Source: Deroplatys truncata (taxonomy: Eukaryota > Arthropoda > Insecta > Mantodea > Mantidae). Taken from it: DNA of 64,000 nucleotides. Where the stretch lies: contig CM060990.1 of NCBI GenBank assembly GCA_030765065.1, positions 414,355,198 to 414,419,197 on the forward strand, given 5' to 3'. Below, piece by piece: positions 1 to 12,410 of the stretch (within the stretch, counting starts at the first letter, position 1; every line of letters begins with the position of its first letter). The notes below the pieces were generated by a model. The model was not told where the DNA came from. It was given only the letters and a program-made list of their open reading frames with translations, and made no database searches. The position numbers and the translations under genes are program-made.

Positions 1-2130
1 ACAGCACCTGGTCGACGTGTCGCTTATAGTTTGTGGGTGTATAAGGTTTCAACATTTAGGAGTGTCGAGCCATTTTGTAAACAAGTTTAGGTGATACCTT
101 GATAAACGTTTTGGTCAAAGACAAATCTGTCGTTGTAGCCCTGTTACATGGCCAACTTAATCGCCAAATATGTCACCGATGTTCCTCTTTTCTTCTTCTT
201 CTTCTTCTTCTTCTTCTTCTTCTTGGGTCACGTAAAAACAGTTTATGAGACTCCAGTCGACAGTAAAATGGACCTGATTACAAGAATTCTCACATTCGCT
301 AGAGAGGTGCGACAGCCACTTTTTCGCCGCAGTATGTTTATCATGACTTATGATAACGACGGTTCACACTTTCAACAGCTACTGTAAAGAAACAGATACG
401 CGTATTTAAGAGTACACAGTGTACTTCACTGTACAACAGTGATTAACAAACTAGTAGGACTTTGCCCTGGTTTGTTTCATTACTCGTGTAATTTTGGATT
501 GTTTGTACTACAATTCACGGTAGTAAAGTACCTGCTTCGGAAGGAAATGATTAAGTACGTAGGCTTTATAATCCAGCAGACCCCATCTAATTGCGGTCAA
601 AAGTGTATGCTACAGGTCTATGACAATACATTACTCTGTACTAAATCACCGGATCATGGGTTCGTTATATTAAAACGCTCAGCCAAAATCCTTGAACAAT
701 TTGAGAAAGTTTGTCTGTTCCAATTCCTATATGTATTCACCCATCTATCAACATAGCAACATGAATTGTGTAGCTGTATGTTCATTGCAATATCGAGACG
801 GTATCTCTCCCCTTTCATGTTTATTTGTTTCTTTGGTCCGAATGCTCATAGTTGCACTGGCTGGAAGCAGTTCCATCAAATATTATTTGGAATATTCCTG
901 TCGCGACATGGCCATTAATTTCAACAAGAAATATTTCATCTCTTTGAACCATCTCTTCGTCTTTCTTATCTGTTCAGGCCTGTAGCATAGTTGTAAGATG
1001 CAATGTTACAATAAACTCCATTTCAAATTAGTACTGAATCCCAGTGATGCTGGAAAGTTTGGGCACGCAATAATTCTGGTGAAGTCTGACGCTTAATGTC
1101 ACAAATGCCAGTAATAAACGAAAAACTTATTTTGTCGCGCCTCATCAGGCATAGCTATTATGTCCTATTTGATATTGTACTTAAAAATACTAATTACTTT
1201 GTAAGTTGCTATTACCTTTTACTTGTCACCGTCCAATGCGTTTTAATAGTAGTGTTATCCTCCCGTTTAGGGTATCTTTTCAAAAGCTTTTCATATGTGT
1301 TGAAACCTCTTGACTGATAACCATCGTTTATGTTCTCTAGTGCGTTGTCATCAAATACCATGATAACATTTGGGACTTCTAACTTCTTGTCAAAAGTTCG
1401 CCGTTTCTAACGCTCCCCATATGGCCTATGACCTCCAGGGAATAACTCATTCCACCAAGCGATAACTGGACCCATTTCTTAGCTGGGGCACTCAGCGTGC
1501 GGAATACGTTGCCTCAGATGGTAGGGTGATCTCTTGGTGACGGTATGAGAGGACTTGCAGCTTTTGCCGTGTACTTAGAGTCACTACAAGCGACGTCCAT
1601 TGCCATCATCTCTAGCGTCATAATTATGCACTAGGGTTGAAAGTGTATCCGTATCTAACCGGTTACCATATTTTTACACAATAAGAAATATCGGAAAACA
1701 GTCCATTGATTCATCTCCTAGCTAATGCTATTTTCACGAAAAGGAGCTCCTCGTATGTTAGTCCCAACCAAACGTAATAAATCAACATTGATGATTACCA
1801 ATGGGCGACACATCTGACATTTCACTACACAAAGAACTTCACATGTACAAAAGGCGAATGAAGTATCCCAGAATCTATTTAACTTCTTCGCTACCTTGGT
1901 AAATCTGACTACTAGCATAACCGGTTTCCCACATGTTGTGTTTTCAGATTGTGCAGCATTAATACAAACATGTTTCGATAAAAAAATAACAAGTTTTGGT
2001 GTCGCAGCAAAGATTTGACGTTTGGGAAAAAGAAACATACCAGTTATATGGCAGAAAGATTTTATATTTCGGAATATTTGAGTTCGCATTGAAACTCTCC
2101 CTTTTGTATGATTCAGATAAGATTCCTTCA
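1..2130. other. Unassigned non-coding DNA
   Basis: No convincing gene is visible. Open frames here are short, compositionally biased or without recognisable motifs. The longest, on the minus strand at 1718-2131 (137 codons), has several cysteines but matches no family I recognise, and its upstream end runs to the edge of the tRNA-like SINE. The stretch contains a TTC microsatellite near its left end. Confidence 0.5.
187..224. repeat. (TTC)n microsatellite
   Basis: About 12 uninterrupted TTC triplets. An open frame crossing it encodes a phenylalanine run and is an artefact of the repeat. Confidence 0.95.
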
Positions 2131-2215
2131 CAGCGCCAAATTAGTACAGTGGTAGATCTCTGACACGGAAAGACTGAGATCCGTGGTTCGAGTCTTAGCC
2201 ATGACACTTGATTTT
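2131..2215 (+). repeat. tRNA-derived SINE head
   Basis: An A-box-like segment (TAGTACAGTGGTAGA from about 2142) is followed at 2185-2195 by a B-box-like GGTTCGAGTCT, with the spacing of an internal RNA polymerase III promoter. The acceptor and T-arm pairings are poor, so this is not a functional tRNA. It is best read as the 5' head of a tRNA-derived SINE whose body continues into about 2300. The 3' boundary and any target duplication are not clear. Confidence 0.6.
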
Positions 2216-2882
2216 ATGAAATATGTAACTTTTGTCTTCATCATCAAGGTCCACTACGCTTACATGCCTGAGAGCAACTGCTGCAGTGTCAAAACCTGTC
2301 CTGAATACATGGAACGAGATAAACGTACTAATGCACACAAACTGCCCAATTAATGTGCTATTATGAAATAGTATTTGCGAAGGAAAGTATCCAGTGTTAA
2401 GTAGCATGAGTTGCCAACTGTTAAGAGAATTAAGTCATTCATAATAGTCCTTACATGAACACTAGCGTCCAAAATTAAAATTTAATTTGGAAATCCTGTA
2501 ATTTAGCACGTATAAGAAAAGCGAAATATTTATGTTTATTACCCATGTGATACAGGTTTTCTTAAGTATGAATGAATTAAAATGAGTGTTGAAAACCCAT
2601 TTCATACTTGTTAACATTGATTTCTAAGGTATCAAAAAGCTGAGCACACACTAACGTGTTACGTATAGGGAGTATTTAACATTTTATTAAAATTATCAGA
2701 CATATCTCTGTGTTAATTAAAAACAAAAGCGACTGAAGTGCCGAAAAGGAAAAGAAATGTACATACAATGGAAACAACAGGTGAAGAGACTGACTTCATG
2801 GTTAAATGGTCAGCCTTTTGGCTTCTTGAATGGAGTTAAGTATTTGTATGTATAGGATTAGTCCCTATCCTCCTCGGAGTCT

Positions 2883-2883
<1 letters not shown>
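2216..2883. other. Unassigned AT-rich DNA
   Basis: The possible SINE body runs to about 2300, then AT-rich sequence leads up to the tail of LINE copy 1. TCCTCGGAGT at 2871-2880 is the left target-site duplication of that LINE. Confidence 0.5.
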
Positions 2884-2915
<32 letters not shown>

Positions 2916-3196
2916 GATGCCTTTAAGGGAGCTAAACATCCACGGTCATCAGCGCCCTTACAATATATAAAATTTAAAACCTCAAAACAAAAATATGGTA
3001 CAAAAACCCGCTGTCAAAAAACTAAAAAACGAAACACCAAATTCTAAAAACCGACAGACTAAAAACATGGTAAATAAAGGAGTAAAACATGTCAAGAACT
3101 GTAGAATACGACGGAAATGAGCATCATATGTCCGCCGGGGAGAAGAGCCCCAGTAAAACACTAGAAAATCTCAAAACTAAAAGACCTTTCAGCGCA

Positions 3197-5234
3197 TCAA
3201 ATGCGCCGCTTAAAACCACTGTCACTTATAAAACGTAAAAGCAATTCTACAGCACGCGCGCCGTCTGCCAAAACGTTGGCTATGCCAACAGGCAGGCCCA
3301 CACGAACGGGAAACGGAGCTAAAACTTGACACACTGTTAAAAAAATGTGAAGCACTGTTAACGGCGCATCACACTGCACACAGAGTGGTGCAGGGTCACC
3401 ACTGAGTAGGTATCTATGACTAAAAACGCAATGTCCGATTCGTAAACAAGTTAAAGTACCTCTTCCCGACGTGAAGAACGAGAAGAGGTAACCCAGACTA
3501 ACGCAAAAAGTTTAACCTCCCGCAGGTTGTTCCCCCGGAGGGCCATCCACTCATCGCTCCAAAGCGAGAGGATGCGGCGACGTAAAATAATACACAAATC
3601 TGACGAGGGAACAACACTGGTAAACCTTCTGGGTGATAAAATCGCCGATTTGGCAGCGGCGTCTGCAGACTCGTTCCCTGAGGTGCCCACATGACCTGGA
3701 ATCCACACGAAGGAGACGCTGATGCCGAAAACACATAGCGAGAGGAGCAGAACATGAATGCGCTGTTCGAGCGGGTGGCAACTTTACAGGGCGCTATTAC
3801 ACTGAAGAGCACTCAGGGAGTCTGAACAAATAAAACTGTGCCATAAGTCTTGCCGCTGGACGTATAAAAGTGACCGATAAATACTAAAACGTTTGGCGGT
3901 AAAAATGGAACATTTCCCGGGTAAACGAAAGGTAAAACCATGGTCACCAAAACCAAAGGCACACCCTACTCCATCATCAGTCTTAGACCCATCAGTATAT
4001 ATAAAACGGAATTCCCCGACTGCGCTTGTAGTTCTAAAAACACAGCAGATCGAAAATTGTAGGTCTCGGAATCCAGACGGTTTTTGAGAGTGCGAAAGCC
4101 GGCGGAATAATGGGCAGAACTGGAAACCGCCTCAAAGGAAGCACCCAGAGTGTTAGCAATTGCAGACGGATCCACTATGGTGGCAGTGGAAACCTGAAGG
4201 CCAGACACAGTACAATGCTACACTTTACCTGAGAAGCGACGAAGTTTATCCCAAACAACAGAGGAAGGCGTCAAGCGATTTAAAAGTAACCAAATTATCA
4301 AGTGTAGGGTGTCGACGAAACACCCTAAGTGCAGTTCTACGGGCACGAACGGCGTCCCGACAATCCTCTTTCCACCACGGAAGAGGTATACGCCGAGGGG
4401 AGAGGATGAACGGGGAATTGTGCGTTCGGCGGCAGAGAGAATCGTAGACGAAAGGTGCTGCACCATTTGGTTAACGTCAGTGAAGGGCTGGTCCTCAAAA
4501 CACACAAGGCTGGAATACAATCTCCAGTCGGCGTTTCTGAATATCCAGGTAGGTACTCTGGAATGCTGGACGTGGTGAGACAGAAGAGAAACGATGCAGG
4601 GGTAATGGTCGCTTGAGTAGGTGTCAGCGACAACGTTCCACTGCAGACGACAAGCAAGCTGGATGTAGCAAACGGCAAGGTCCAAGTGAGAGAAAGTGCC
4701 AGAAGAATCAGAAAGAAAAGTAGGTTCACCTGTATTGAGGATAGAGAGGTTGAACTGAGAAAATAAGTCGAAAAGAAGAGTTCCCCTTGCAAAATCACTT
4801 GGCGAACCCCACAGGGGGCGATGAGCATTAAAATGTCCCAACAGGAGAAATGGTGTTGGGAGAGCGGACAAGAGATCTCGAATGTCCGCGTTAGCGAGGA
4901 GAGACGATGGAGGTGAATACACAGAGCAAACAGAAAAGAGAAGGCCGGTTAAGTGAAGTCTAATGGCAACAGCTTGCAAGTCGGACGTAGGAGTGAGAGT
5001 TTGAAAGTGAACATCGTTACGTGCTAATAACAGGACACCTCCATGAGCAGGAGTACCCTCATCCGGTTCAAGATCGTAGCGAACCGGAGTATACCCTAGG
5101 AGATCAAAAGGATCGTGAGGACGAAGCTTAGTCTCCTGCAAAGATACAACCATAGGTGAATGGGAACGCAATAAAAGCTGCAGTTCCGCCCTATGCGATC
5201 GTACGCCACGTAAATTCCAGGTCAGGATAGCCAT
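3197..5234 (-). pseudogene. LINE copy 1 ORF2 remnant: endonuclease, RNase H, most of RT lost
   Basis: The ATG at 5232-5234 opens a 338-codon frame holding the APE-type endonuclease: TWNLRG near the start, then LQETKL, GHFNAHRPLWGS (GDFN in other copies) and a SDHYP motif. APE endonucleases nick the target DNA to prime reverse transcription. After about residue 270 the frame is disturbed, and near 4050 the sequence jumps to RNase H, so the catalytic FVDD of the RT is absent. RNase H is recognisable by WIPGHVG followed by GNESADAAAKS (minus strand, 3451-3708). The ORF ends at about 3197 with an FKRRI-like terminus close to that of other copies. Clearly non-functional. Confidence 0.85.
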
Positions 5235-5254
5235 GGGTAAAAGGGTTAAGCTTA

Positions 5255-6542
5255 TTGCTTAGAAGGGGGTTCAAAATAACTTTTTGCTTAACCTTGGGGC
5301 TCGGGCTTTTTGTATGGAGTTGGACAGACTCCATAGGCTCCTTGAAAAGAGGTCTCACGCGCTCAGTGCTAGAAACCGTTTCAAGCGCCGAGAATCGGTT
5401 CTGGGTGGCAACGGGTTAAGGGGGCCGCTGAGAGCGGATTCTCCCAGGAACATCCTGGGACTGAGACCTTCGAGGAGGAGGAAAAGGTGAACTTTTCTTA
5501 CCGCGCGCACGCGGAGGGTGTTTTAGAAAATCTTCCCTACGAAATTTCTGCTTCGATTTCTTCTCGGCGCCATGTGACTTAATAACATTTGGACCAGCTT
5601 TAGATGACTTTATAACAGTGACTTGAATGGACGGCCGTACGGTAGTGGCGGTCAGTGCAGTCATGGTCCAGGTTTGAGTCTCTGCATTCTTCCGGGGTAC
5701 TGGCGAGGCAACAACAGAACTGAATGTTCCTGATCGCAGGAGCGAGGTTTGGCGCGCATAGCAACGCCTCCGGGCTTCGGCGAAGGAGCGTTTCACCATT
5801 ACCCGGATCTCCTGGATCGCCTTCTCGTCCAAAAACTGCGGACAGTCGGCAAATGAAGCAGAATGAGACCCTTTGCAATTAACGCAGACGAGGGCTGTTG
5901 AACAGCTACCTTCATGTGAGGACTGGCTACATGTTGCACAGATGTTAACGGCACTCTTAAATGAGACTTGCGTATGCCCAAAACGTTGGCATATGAAACA
6001 ACGCAGAGGTCTAGGAATATAGGGCCTCACCGCAGTACGTTCGTGCCCAGCTATAATGCTCGTGGGCAGATCGACGCCATCAAATGTACGAAATATGGTA
6101 CAAGTGGGTACCAATACTCCGTCGCGTTTGGCATGCTCTCGATGCACTGCTGTCACCTTTTTGATCTGAGAGATATTCGACTAGGTCCTCGTCCGATATA
6201 CCATCGAGGCTATGCGTGGTGACGACACCTCGACAGGAATTCAAGGTGCGGTCTTCTCAACACGAATGGGATAACCGTGGAGAAGCGTAGCGTGCAACAA
6301 GTTCTTGCTTTGTTGATTTGACTTCGTTTTTGCTAATAAGGATCCATTCCGAAGACGAGTGCAGGAATGAACCGGACCAGCAGTAGAATCTATGCCCTTC
6401 CGAATGATAAAAGGGTTCATCTTCTCAAACGACTGACCTTCCTCTGTTCGAGAAACGACAAGTAACAACCAGATATCGAGGGTGCTACTTCTGTTACTAT
6501 AACCTTTCGGCGCTTATTTGTACTGGAGAAGGAGTGCTCCAT
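5255..6542 (-). pseudogene. LINE copy 1 ORF1 (gag-like, CCHC) pseudogene
   Basis: The ATG position, by alignment with the other copies, is 6540-6542. The longest open piece (5416-6156) includes three zinc knuckles: CFICQRFGHTQVSF (final Cys replaced by Phe), CATCSQSSHEGSC and CVNCKGSHSASFADC. They are followed by a basic, serine/proline-rich tail. ORF1 proteins of I-group LINEs bind the element RNA and form ribonucleoprotein particles. The N-terminal part (6241-6468) lies in another frame, so at least one frame disruption exists. The C-terminal end abuts the ORF2 start. Confidence 0.8.
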
Positions 6543-7177
6543 AGCGACAGAAATCCTCCAGAAGTGCAACCGTCTCCGACCTCGGGCTCTGAGTTCCCGA
6601 TCGTTAACCCGCCTTGGGTGAGTGGCCTATCTATACCGATCTCACCCCAGGGCCATACCTCCCAGAACATAGACAGAGGGACCCAATGGCCGTCGGAAGT
6701 CAGCAGCTCATGCAATGGCCCCCCACCTCGGGACTGCAGTTAAACAACGGATACGAATACATACCCTACATGACGACCCCGGGTGGTGGGGATGACGCCA
6801 TTACCCACTAACCCAGCTGTGCACCGAGTACGCGGATATCCGTCAGGCTGTGTCCACGGAGGATTAAAATAAAAGGGTAAAATAAATAAAACTGTGTGGG
6901 AGTTACGCACGCAGGGTAGGCCGGCAAAATATTAAAATAGATGTGTATATGAATGGACGTGGGGCGAAATGCGCGTTAAGAGAGTAGAGAAGAAAGAAAT
7001 GATGGCGAGTGGCGTCATGGAATGAAATGCGCAGAACGCACGAGAGCCTACCTTGAGTCCCCTGTCACGAAAACGAACCCCCTCGACGGACGGGGATTAA
7101 GGGATGAATATGGCGATGAGTGGCTCGGACACCCCGGTATGTCAAACTCGTACTCATATATTGTGAGCCCCTGGGGG
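6543..7177 (-). other. LINE copy 1 5' UTR
   Basis: About 635 bp between the ORF1 start and the conserved 5' terminus, alignable with the 5' UTRs of copies 3, 6 and 7. The related sequence at 18047-18417 belongs to copy 2. Such leaders in I-group elements normally carry the internal RNA polymerase II promoter; no specific element was identified here. Confidence 0.8.
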
Positions 7178-7188
7178 TTCCTCGGGGT

Positions 7189-7788
7189 TAGAAATTGTAT
7201 GAGAGATAGAGACAGAGATGAAAAAAGGAATTTAAGTTATATTTACAACAACGTACAGTAATGCAACTCAACGGTAGTTAAATGTCAACATTGAACTTTA
7301 TTGTCAATGAACAACGTTTCCGAACTCAAAGCCACCGATGTGACTTTCAGTATTATAGGCTCACATAAATAGAACCAAATAATTGTTACTCAAGGGTCAA
7401 AAAACAGATCATTAAATTTTACCAAATCCATAATGCTAAATGATATTAACTTTGTTTTTTTTAATTGGATACTTCCCGTGATTCATGACTGTCAATATTT
7501 TATTCTTCTTTTGTTTGTCCTTTATATTATTATTTTTGATCTCTCAGTTCACCCTCCCCGTTATTAGGGCTTACACCCCCAGGACACAAAATCAGGTGCC
7601 TGGGGCCAGACGTCTGTTCGGAAGCACAGACCATGGATCACACAGAATAGCCATGATGTGTGATCAGCCCGAAGCCCAGTATGAGAGAGAGGAAGGGAAT
7701 GATATGAAATGACGGCGAGGTGAATGAAAGGAAAAGTGATGGAGTAATTGGTGGAATGAATGGCGGAGGAAACCAGAGAACCCCAATA
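7189..7788. other. Unassigned DNA between LINE copies 1 and 2
   Basis: AT-rich at first. From about 7545 to 7785 it becomes GC-richer and resembles a dispersed repeat, ending in GGAAACCAGAGAACCCC just before the tail of LINE copy 2. It may be a SINE or other repeat interrupted by that LINE, but I found no second copy in the window to prove it. Confidence 0.4.
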
Positions 7789-8095
7789 ATGATGAGATGC
7801 GGTTTAATGGCGCTAAACAGCTTAAGTCATCAGCGCCCTTACAAAGTATAAAATTTAAAATAAAAAACAACACGGGTAAAAACCACATAGTCAGAAACAC
7901 TATAAAACAAGCCATCAAACTTTAAAACCAGCACAAAAACCAGGGTAAACAAAACAATAAAGCAGTAAAACGCCGTGTCAAGAACTTTGAACGCTTGAGA
8001 CACGAGCGCCATATGTCCACTGGGGAATAGAACCCCCATTTAAAAGACAATATAAAATCACACAGCTAAAAGGCGCTCAGCGCATCAAATGCGTC

Positions 8096-11000
8096 GGCTA
8101 AAACTAGAGTCACTGATAATCGTAAAAGACATTCTACAGCACGCGCGTCATCAGTCAAAACGTTGGCTATGCCAACAGGCAGACACACTCGACAGCGCAA
8201 TGCAGCTAAACCTTGACACTATTTTAAAATGTGACGCACCGTTTAGGGCGTATTACAATGTTCACACAGTGGTGCTGTGTCAACACTGAACAAGTATCTA
8301 TGACTAAAAAGGCAATGTACGATTCGTAGACGAGCTAAAATTACCTCCTCCCGACGAGAAGAGCGAGAAGGGGTACCCCAATCAAACGGGAGAGCTTTAA
8401 CCTCCCGCAAATTGTTCCCCCGGAAGTCCGTCCACTTACCGCGCCAAAGCGAGACGCTGCGGTGACGTAAAATAACACACAAATCAGACGAGGGAATAAC
8501 AGAGGTAAAAAATCTGGGGGATAAAATCGCCGATTTAGCAGCGGTGTCGGCAGACTAGTTCCCTGAGATGCCCTCTTGACCTGGAATCCACACGAAGGAC
8601 ACGTTGATGCCAGAAGCACCAAGCGAGTGGAGCACGTCACGAATGCGCTGTACCAGCGGGCTTAAGTGTATAGCGCGCGAATACTTTGAAGAGCACTCAG
8701 GGTGTTTCAACAAATAAAACAGTGCTGTAAGCCGTACCACTGGACGTATAAAAATAACTGATTAACACAAAAACGTTCGGCAGTAAAAATCAAACATTCA
8801 CCAGGTAAACCAAAGGTAAAACCACGTTTAACAAAAACAAGGGCACAGCCTATTCCAACATCAGTCTTGGACCCATCAGTATATATAAAATCGAAGTCGC
8901 CAGATTAAGCCTGAAGTTCTAAAATCGCGGATCTAAGGACTGAAGAAGGGGTCCCATTCTTAGGCTTTGACGTTAACCCAAGGTGACAGTGGGCCTCAGC
9001 GCGCGACTATGGAGGAAAACGCGTTTCCCCCTGGGAAGGGTCCACGTAGGCGTAACGTCCAGACGCCGAAGAAGCTGTCGAAATCGAACCCCTGGAGGGA
9101 GCAGTGCAGAGGACATGATTAAATATTGCCGATCAAGCGAATCCTCGAAAAATATCTCGAAGGACGGCTTGGTCAGGTAAGCTTTAGAGACGACATGCAT
9201 AGCTGCACAAAAGCATCTCACGCCTGAAGAACGGCGGAGGCTCTGCAGCTTCAGCAAACAGACTGGGAACAGGGGTGGTTAGAAAGGCCCCTGTAGCGAC
9301 TCTTATGCAACGATGATGATTGGCTTTAAGGTGACATAACACAGATGGACGCGCCAACGAATAGACAATACACCCATAATCAAGATTGGACCAGACCAAA
9401 CAGCGATAAAGACGCAAAAGAATGGCCCGATCATCTCCCCAGGATGTGCCACTTAAAACACGTAAAAGATTAAGAGAACGGTCACACTTAGTTTTAAAAA
9501 GGAAATTTGCGAAGTCCAGCTAAGCTTTCTATAAAAGATCAACACCAAAAATGTCGCCTCATCTGCAAATGGAAGTGTATCCGGCCGATGATGCAGGGAG
9601 GGTGAAGGGAAAGCCTTCCCGCGCCAGAATTTGACACAGACGAATTTCTTGACGGAGAAAGTAAAGCCGTTGGCGTTACTCCAGGCGTAGAGACGGTCGA
9701 TGCAGCGTTCGAGCAGACAGGTCCGCCCTGGACTACAATAAATACCAAAATCGTCAGCAACAAGGGACCATTAAATAACAGGTGGGAGACATTCAACAAT
9801 GGGGTTGATAGCAATCGCAAAAAGTGTGACACTGAGTACAGAACCCTGCGGTACACCGCTCTCTTGAATAAAACCACTAGATAAAACCCGAGCCCACACG
9901 TACACGGAAGATGCGATCCGTCATAACCTCCCGAAGAAATATGGGAAGACGACCGCTTAAATTCCACGCGTGAAGTTTACGTAAAATGCCGCCCCTCCAA
10001 GAAATGTCATAAGATTTCTCAAGATTAAAAAACACAGATACTGTTTGACACTTTCTCAGAAATCCATTTATAATATGCGTCGACAGAGACACCAGATGGT
10101 CGATGGTAGTGCGATGGTAAGAGATTCCGCACTGAGCGTTCGCTAGAGGTTTCTGAGACATAAACCACCATGTCAACTGTCCGTTGTACATGCGCTCCAT
10201 CACCTTGCAAATGCAACTGGTGAGGGAGATAGGGCGGTAGCCGGAAGGTAGTTGACGATCCTTCTCAGGCTTAATATAGGGACAATAATGGCTTCGCGCC
10301 AAACGGAAGGAAAAAGTCCGTCTTGCCAAATACGGTTATAGACCTGTAAGAGAAAGAGTTTACTGTTGGCTGAAAGGTTCGTTAACATCAGGACATAAAT
10401 GCCGTCCGGCCCAGAAGCGGAGTGCCTAGAGCAATGGAGAGCGTGCTCGAGCTCACCCTATTTAAAACGTTCATTATAACACTCCTTATTAGCTGACCGA
10501 AAATTACAGCTCACAGAATTCATCCGGTGCTTGAGAGTGCGAATGTCGGCGGTATAATGGGCAGAACTAGAAACCGCCTCAAAGGCAGCATCCAGAGTGT
10601 TAGCAATGGCAGCCGGATCCACTATGTTGGCAGTGGAAACCTGAAGGCCAGACACAGTATAATGCGACACTTTATCGGAGAACTGACGAAGTTTATCTCA
10701 AACAAAAGAAGAAGGCGTGAAGCAATTAAAAGACTCCACAAAACGAGTCCAAGATGCGTTCTTGCTATCCTGAATAATTCGGCGAACCCTGGCGCGTGAT
10801 TGTTTAAAAGTAACCAAATTATCAAGTGTAGGGTGTCGCCGAAACACCCTAAGCGCAGCCCTACGGGCACGAACAATGTCCCGACAGTCCTCGTTCCACC
10901 ACGGAACAGGAATATGCCGAGAGTGAAAGGACGAACGGTGAATTGTGCGTTCGGCGGCAGATAGCATCGGAGACGTAAGGTGCTGCAGCATTTGGTTAAC

Positions 11001-11745
11001 GTCAGTAAAGAGCTGGTCCTCAAAACACGCGACTGGATACAGTTTCCAGTTGGATTTTCTGAATATCCAGGTAGGTACTCTGGAATGCTGGACGTGGTGA
11101 AACAGAAGAGAAACGATGCAGGGGTAATGATCTTTGGAGTAGGTGTCAGCGACGACGTTCCACTGCACACAAGAAAGCTAGAGTGAGCAAACGGCAAGGT
11201 CCGAGTGAAAGAATGTACCAGAAGATTCAGAAAGAAAAGTCGGCTCAACTGTATTGAGGATGGAGAGGTTGAACTGAGAAAAAATGTTGGAAAGAGGAGT
11301 ACCCCTCGCAGAAGCACTTGGAGAACCCCACAGGGGGTGATAGGGATTAAAATCTCCCAACAGAAGAAATGGTGTTGGGAGAGCGGACAGAAGATCTCGA
11401 AGGTCCTCGTTAGCGAGGGGAGACGATGGAGGTCAATAGACAGAGAAAAGAAAAAGCCGGGTAATTGAAGCCTAACGGCAACAGCTTGCAAGTCGAACGT
11501 AAGAGTGAGATGAGAAAATGAACGCCGTTACGCAGTAATAACATGACACCTCCAAGAACAGGAGTACCCTTATCCGGTGCAAGATCGTAGTGAACCGGAG
11601 TATACCTTCGGAGATTAAAAGGATCGTGAGGGCGAAGCTTAGTCTCCTTCAAACACACGACCACGTGTGAATGGGAACGCAATAAAATTTGAGTTTCCGC
11701 CCTATGCTATCGTACACCACGTTGATTCCAGTGCAGGATAGCCAT
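8096..11745 (-). pseudogene. LINE copy 2 ORF2 (EN-RT-RNase H) pseudogene
   Basis: The ATG at 11743-11745 matches the ORF2 starts of the other copies. Recognisable pieces in order are: endonuclease (about 10900-11745), RT with KPEKDRQLPSGYRPISLT near 10250, and RNase H with a degraded WIPGQEGISGN near 8560-8620. The FVDD segment is altered at about 9750. The sequence is spread over all three frames, so it carries many frameshifts and stops. The domain order is that of I-group LINEs. Confidence 0.85.
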
Positions 11746-11764
11746 GAATAAAAGGGATAAACTT

Positions 11765-11940
11765 CTTACTTAGATGGGCGACTTAACCTTGGGGCTGGGA
11801 CTTATGGTATGGATTTGGCCAGACTCCTTTGGCACATCGAAGGGAGGGCCCACGCGCTCAGTGCCACAAACCGATTCAAGCGCCGAGAATCGGTTCTGGG
11901 TGTAAAGGGGTGAATAGGGCCGCTGAGTGTGACTTTCCCC
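11765..11940 (-). pseudogene. LINE copy 2 ORF1 C-terminal fragment
   Basis: Only the end of ORF1 remains. It aligns with the ends of ORF1 in copies 3 and 7 (GAATCGGTTCTGGGT segment) and then breaks into a C-rich stretch at about 11935-11950 joined to the 5' UTR. The zinc knuckles are gone. Confidence 0.75.
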
Positions 11941-12049
11941 TCCCCCCCGACTGCAGGTTATTAGCGGATACGAACATACACCTTACATGACGATTCGGGT
12001 GATGGGGATGACGCCATTACCCACTCATGATGATGATGATATGCGGTTT

Positions 12050-12084
12050 AAGGGCGCAAAACTGCTAAGGTCATCAGCGCCCTT
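12050..12084 (-). promoter_or_regulatory. LINE copy 3 3' terminal hairpin
   Basis: Inverted arms AAGGGCGC and GCGCCCTT around a loop of about 19 nt, directly before the trinucleotide tail. The same structure occurs in all seven copies, so it is likely the 3' structure recognised by the element's reverse transcriptase. Confidence 0.65.
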
Positions 12085-12410
12085 ACAATGTATAAAATAT
12101 AAAGTCAACATATAAAAGACGGGTAAAAGAACCGTATAATTAAAAACGGGACACAAACCCACGATGTCCAAAAAACTAAAAAAAACAGTAATACAACAAT
12201 AACAATAATAACAACAATATGAACAATAATACAAATATCCCAAAAACCAACACACTAAATACACAGGCAATAAAAGATTAAAACGTGTCAAGAACTGTAG
12301 AATGCGAGCGACATGAGCGCCATATGTCCACTGGGGAGTGGAGTCCCTATTACCCCAGACAAAATAAAATAATAAAAGCTAAAGGACGCTCAACGCATCA
12401 AATGCGCAGT

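Larger units (their letters stand above)
2884..7177 (-). mobile_element. I-like LINE copy 1, internally deleted
   Basis: Minus-strand non-LTR retrotransposon. Its 3' end is the (CAT)n tail (GAT triplets on the plus strand, 2884-2915) and its 5' end is the conserved CCCCCAGGGGCTCA at 7177. The flanks carry an imperfect target duplication, TCCTCGGAGT at 2871-2880 and TCCTCGGGGT at 7179-7188. Endonuclease, RNase H, ORF1 and 5' UTR are present. About 1.6 kb covering most of the reverse transcriptase is missing: RNase H sequence jumps to the RT N-terminal region near 4050. The 3' hairpin has one mismatch. Both ORFs are more decayed than in copies 3, 6 and 7, so this is one of the older copies. Confidence 0.93.
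7789..12027 (-). mobile_element. I-like LINE copy 2, 3' part, interrupted by copy 3
   Basis: Minus-strand LINE with a very short GAT tail at 7789-7795, followed by the 3' UTR hairpin region. It contains RNase H, RT, endonuclease and only the C-terminal end of ORF1. Near 11940 the ORF1 sequence jumps directly into 5' UTR sequence, a deletion of about 1.3 kb. The element is then cut at 12027 by copy 3 and resumes at about 18047. It is a strongly decayed, older copy. No convincing target duplication was found at its outer ends. Confidence 0.9.

Noticed and set aside
148-387. 79-codon frame with a phenylalanine run
   Set aside because: It reads through a TTC microsatellite and has no other protein feature.
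1718-2131. 137-codon minus-strand frame with clustered cysteines
   Set aside because: No recognisable domain, no regular Cys spacing, and its upstream end coincides with a SINE; kept only as unassigned.
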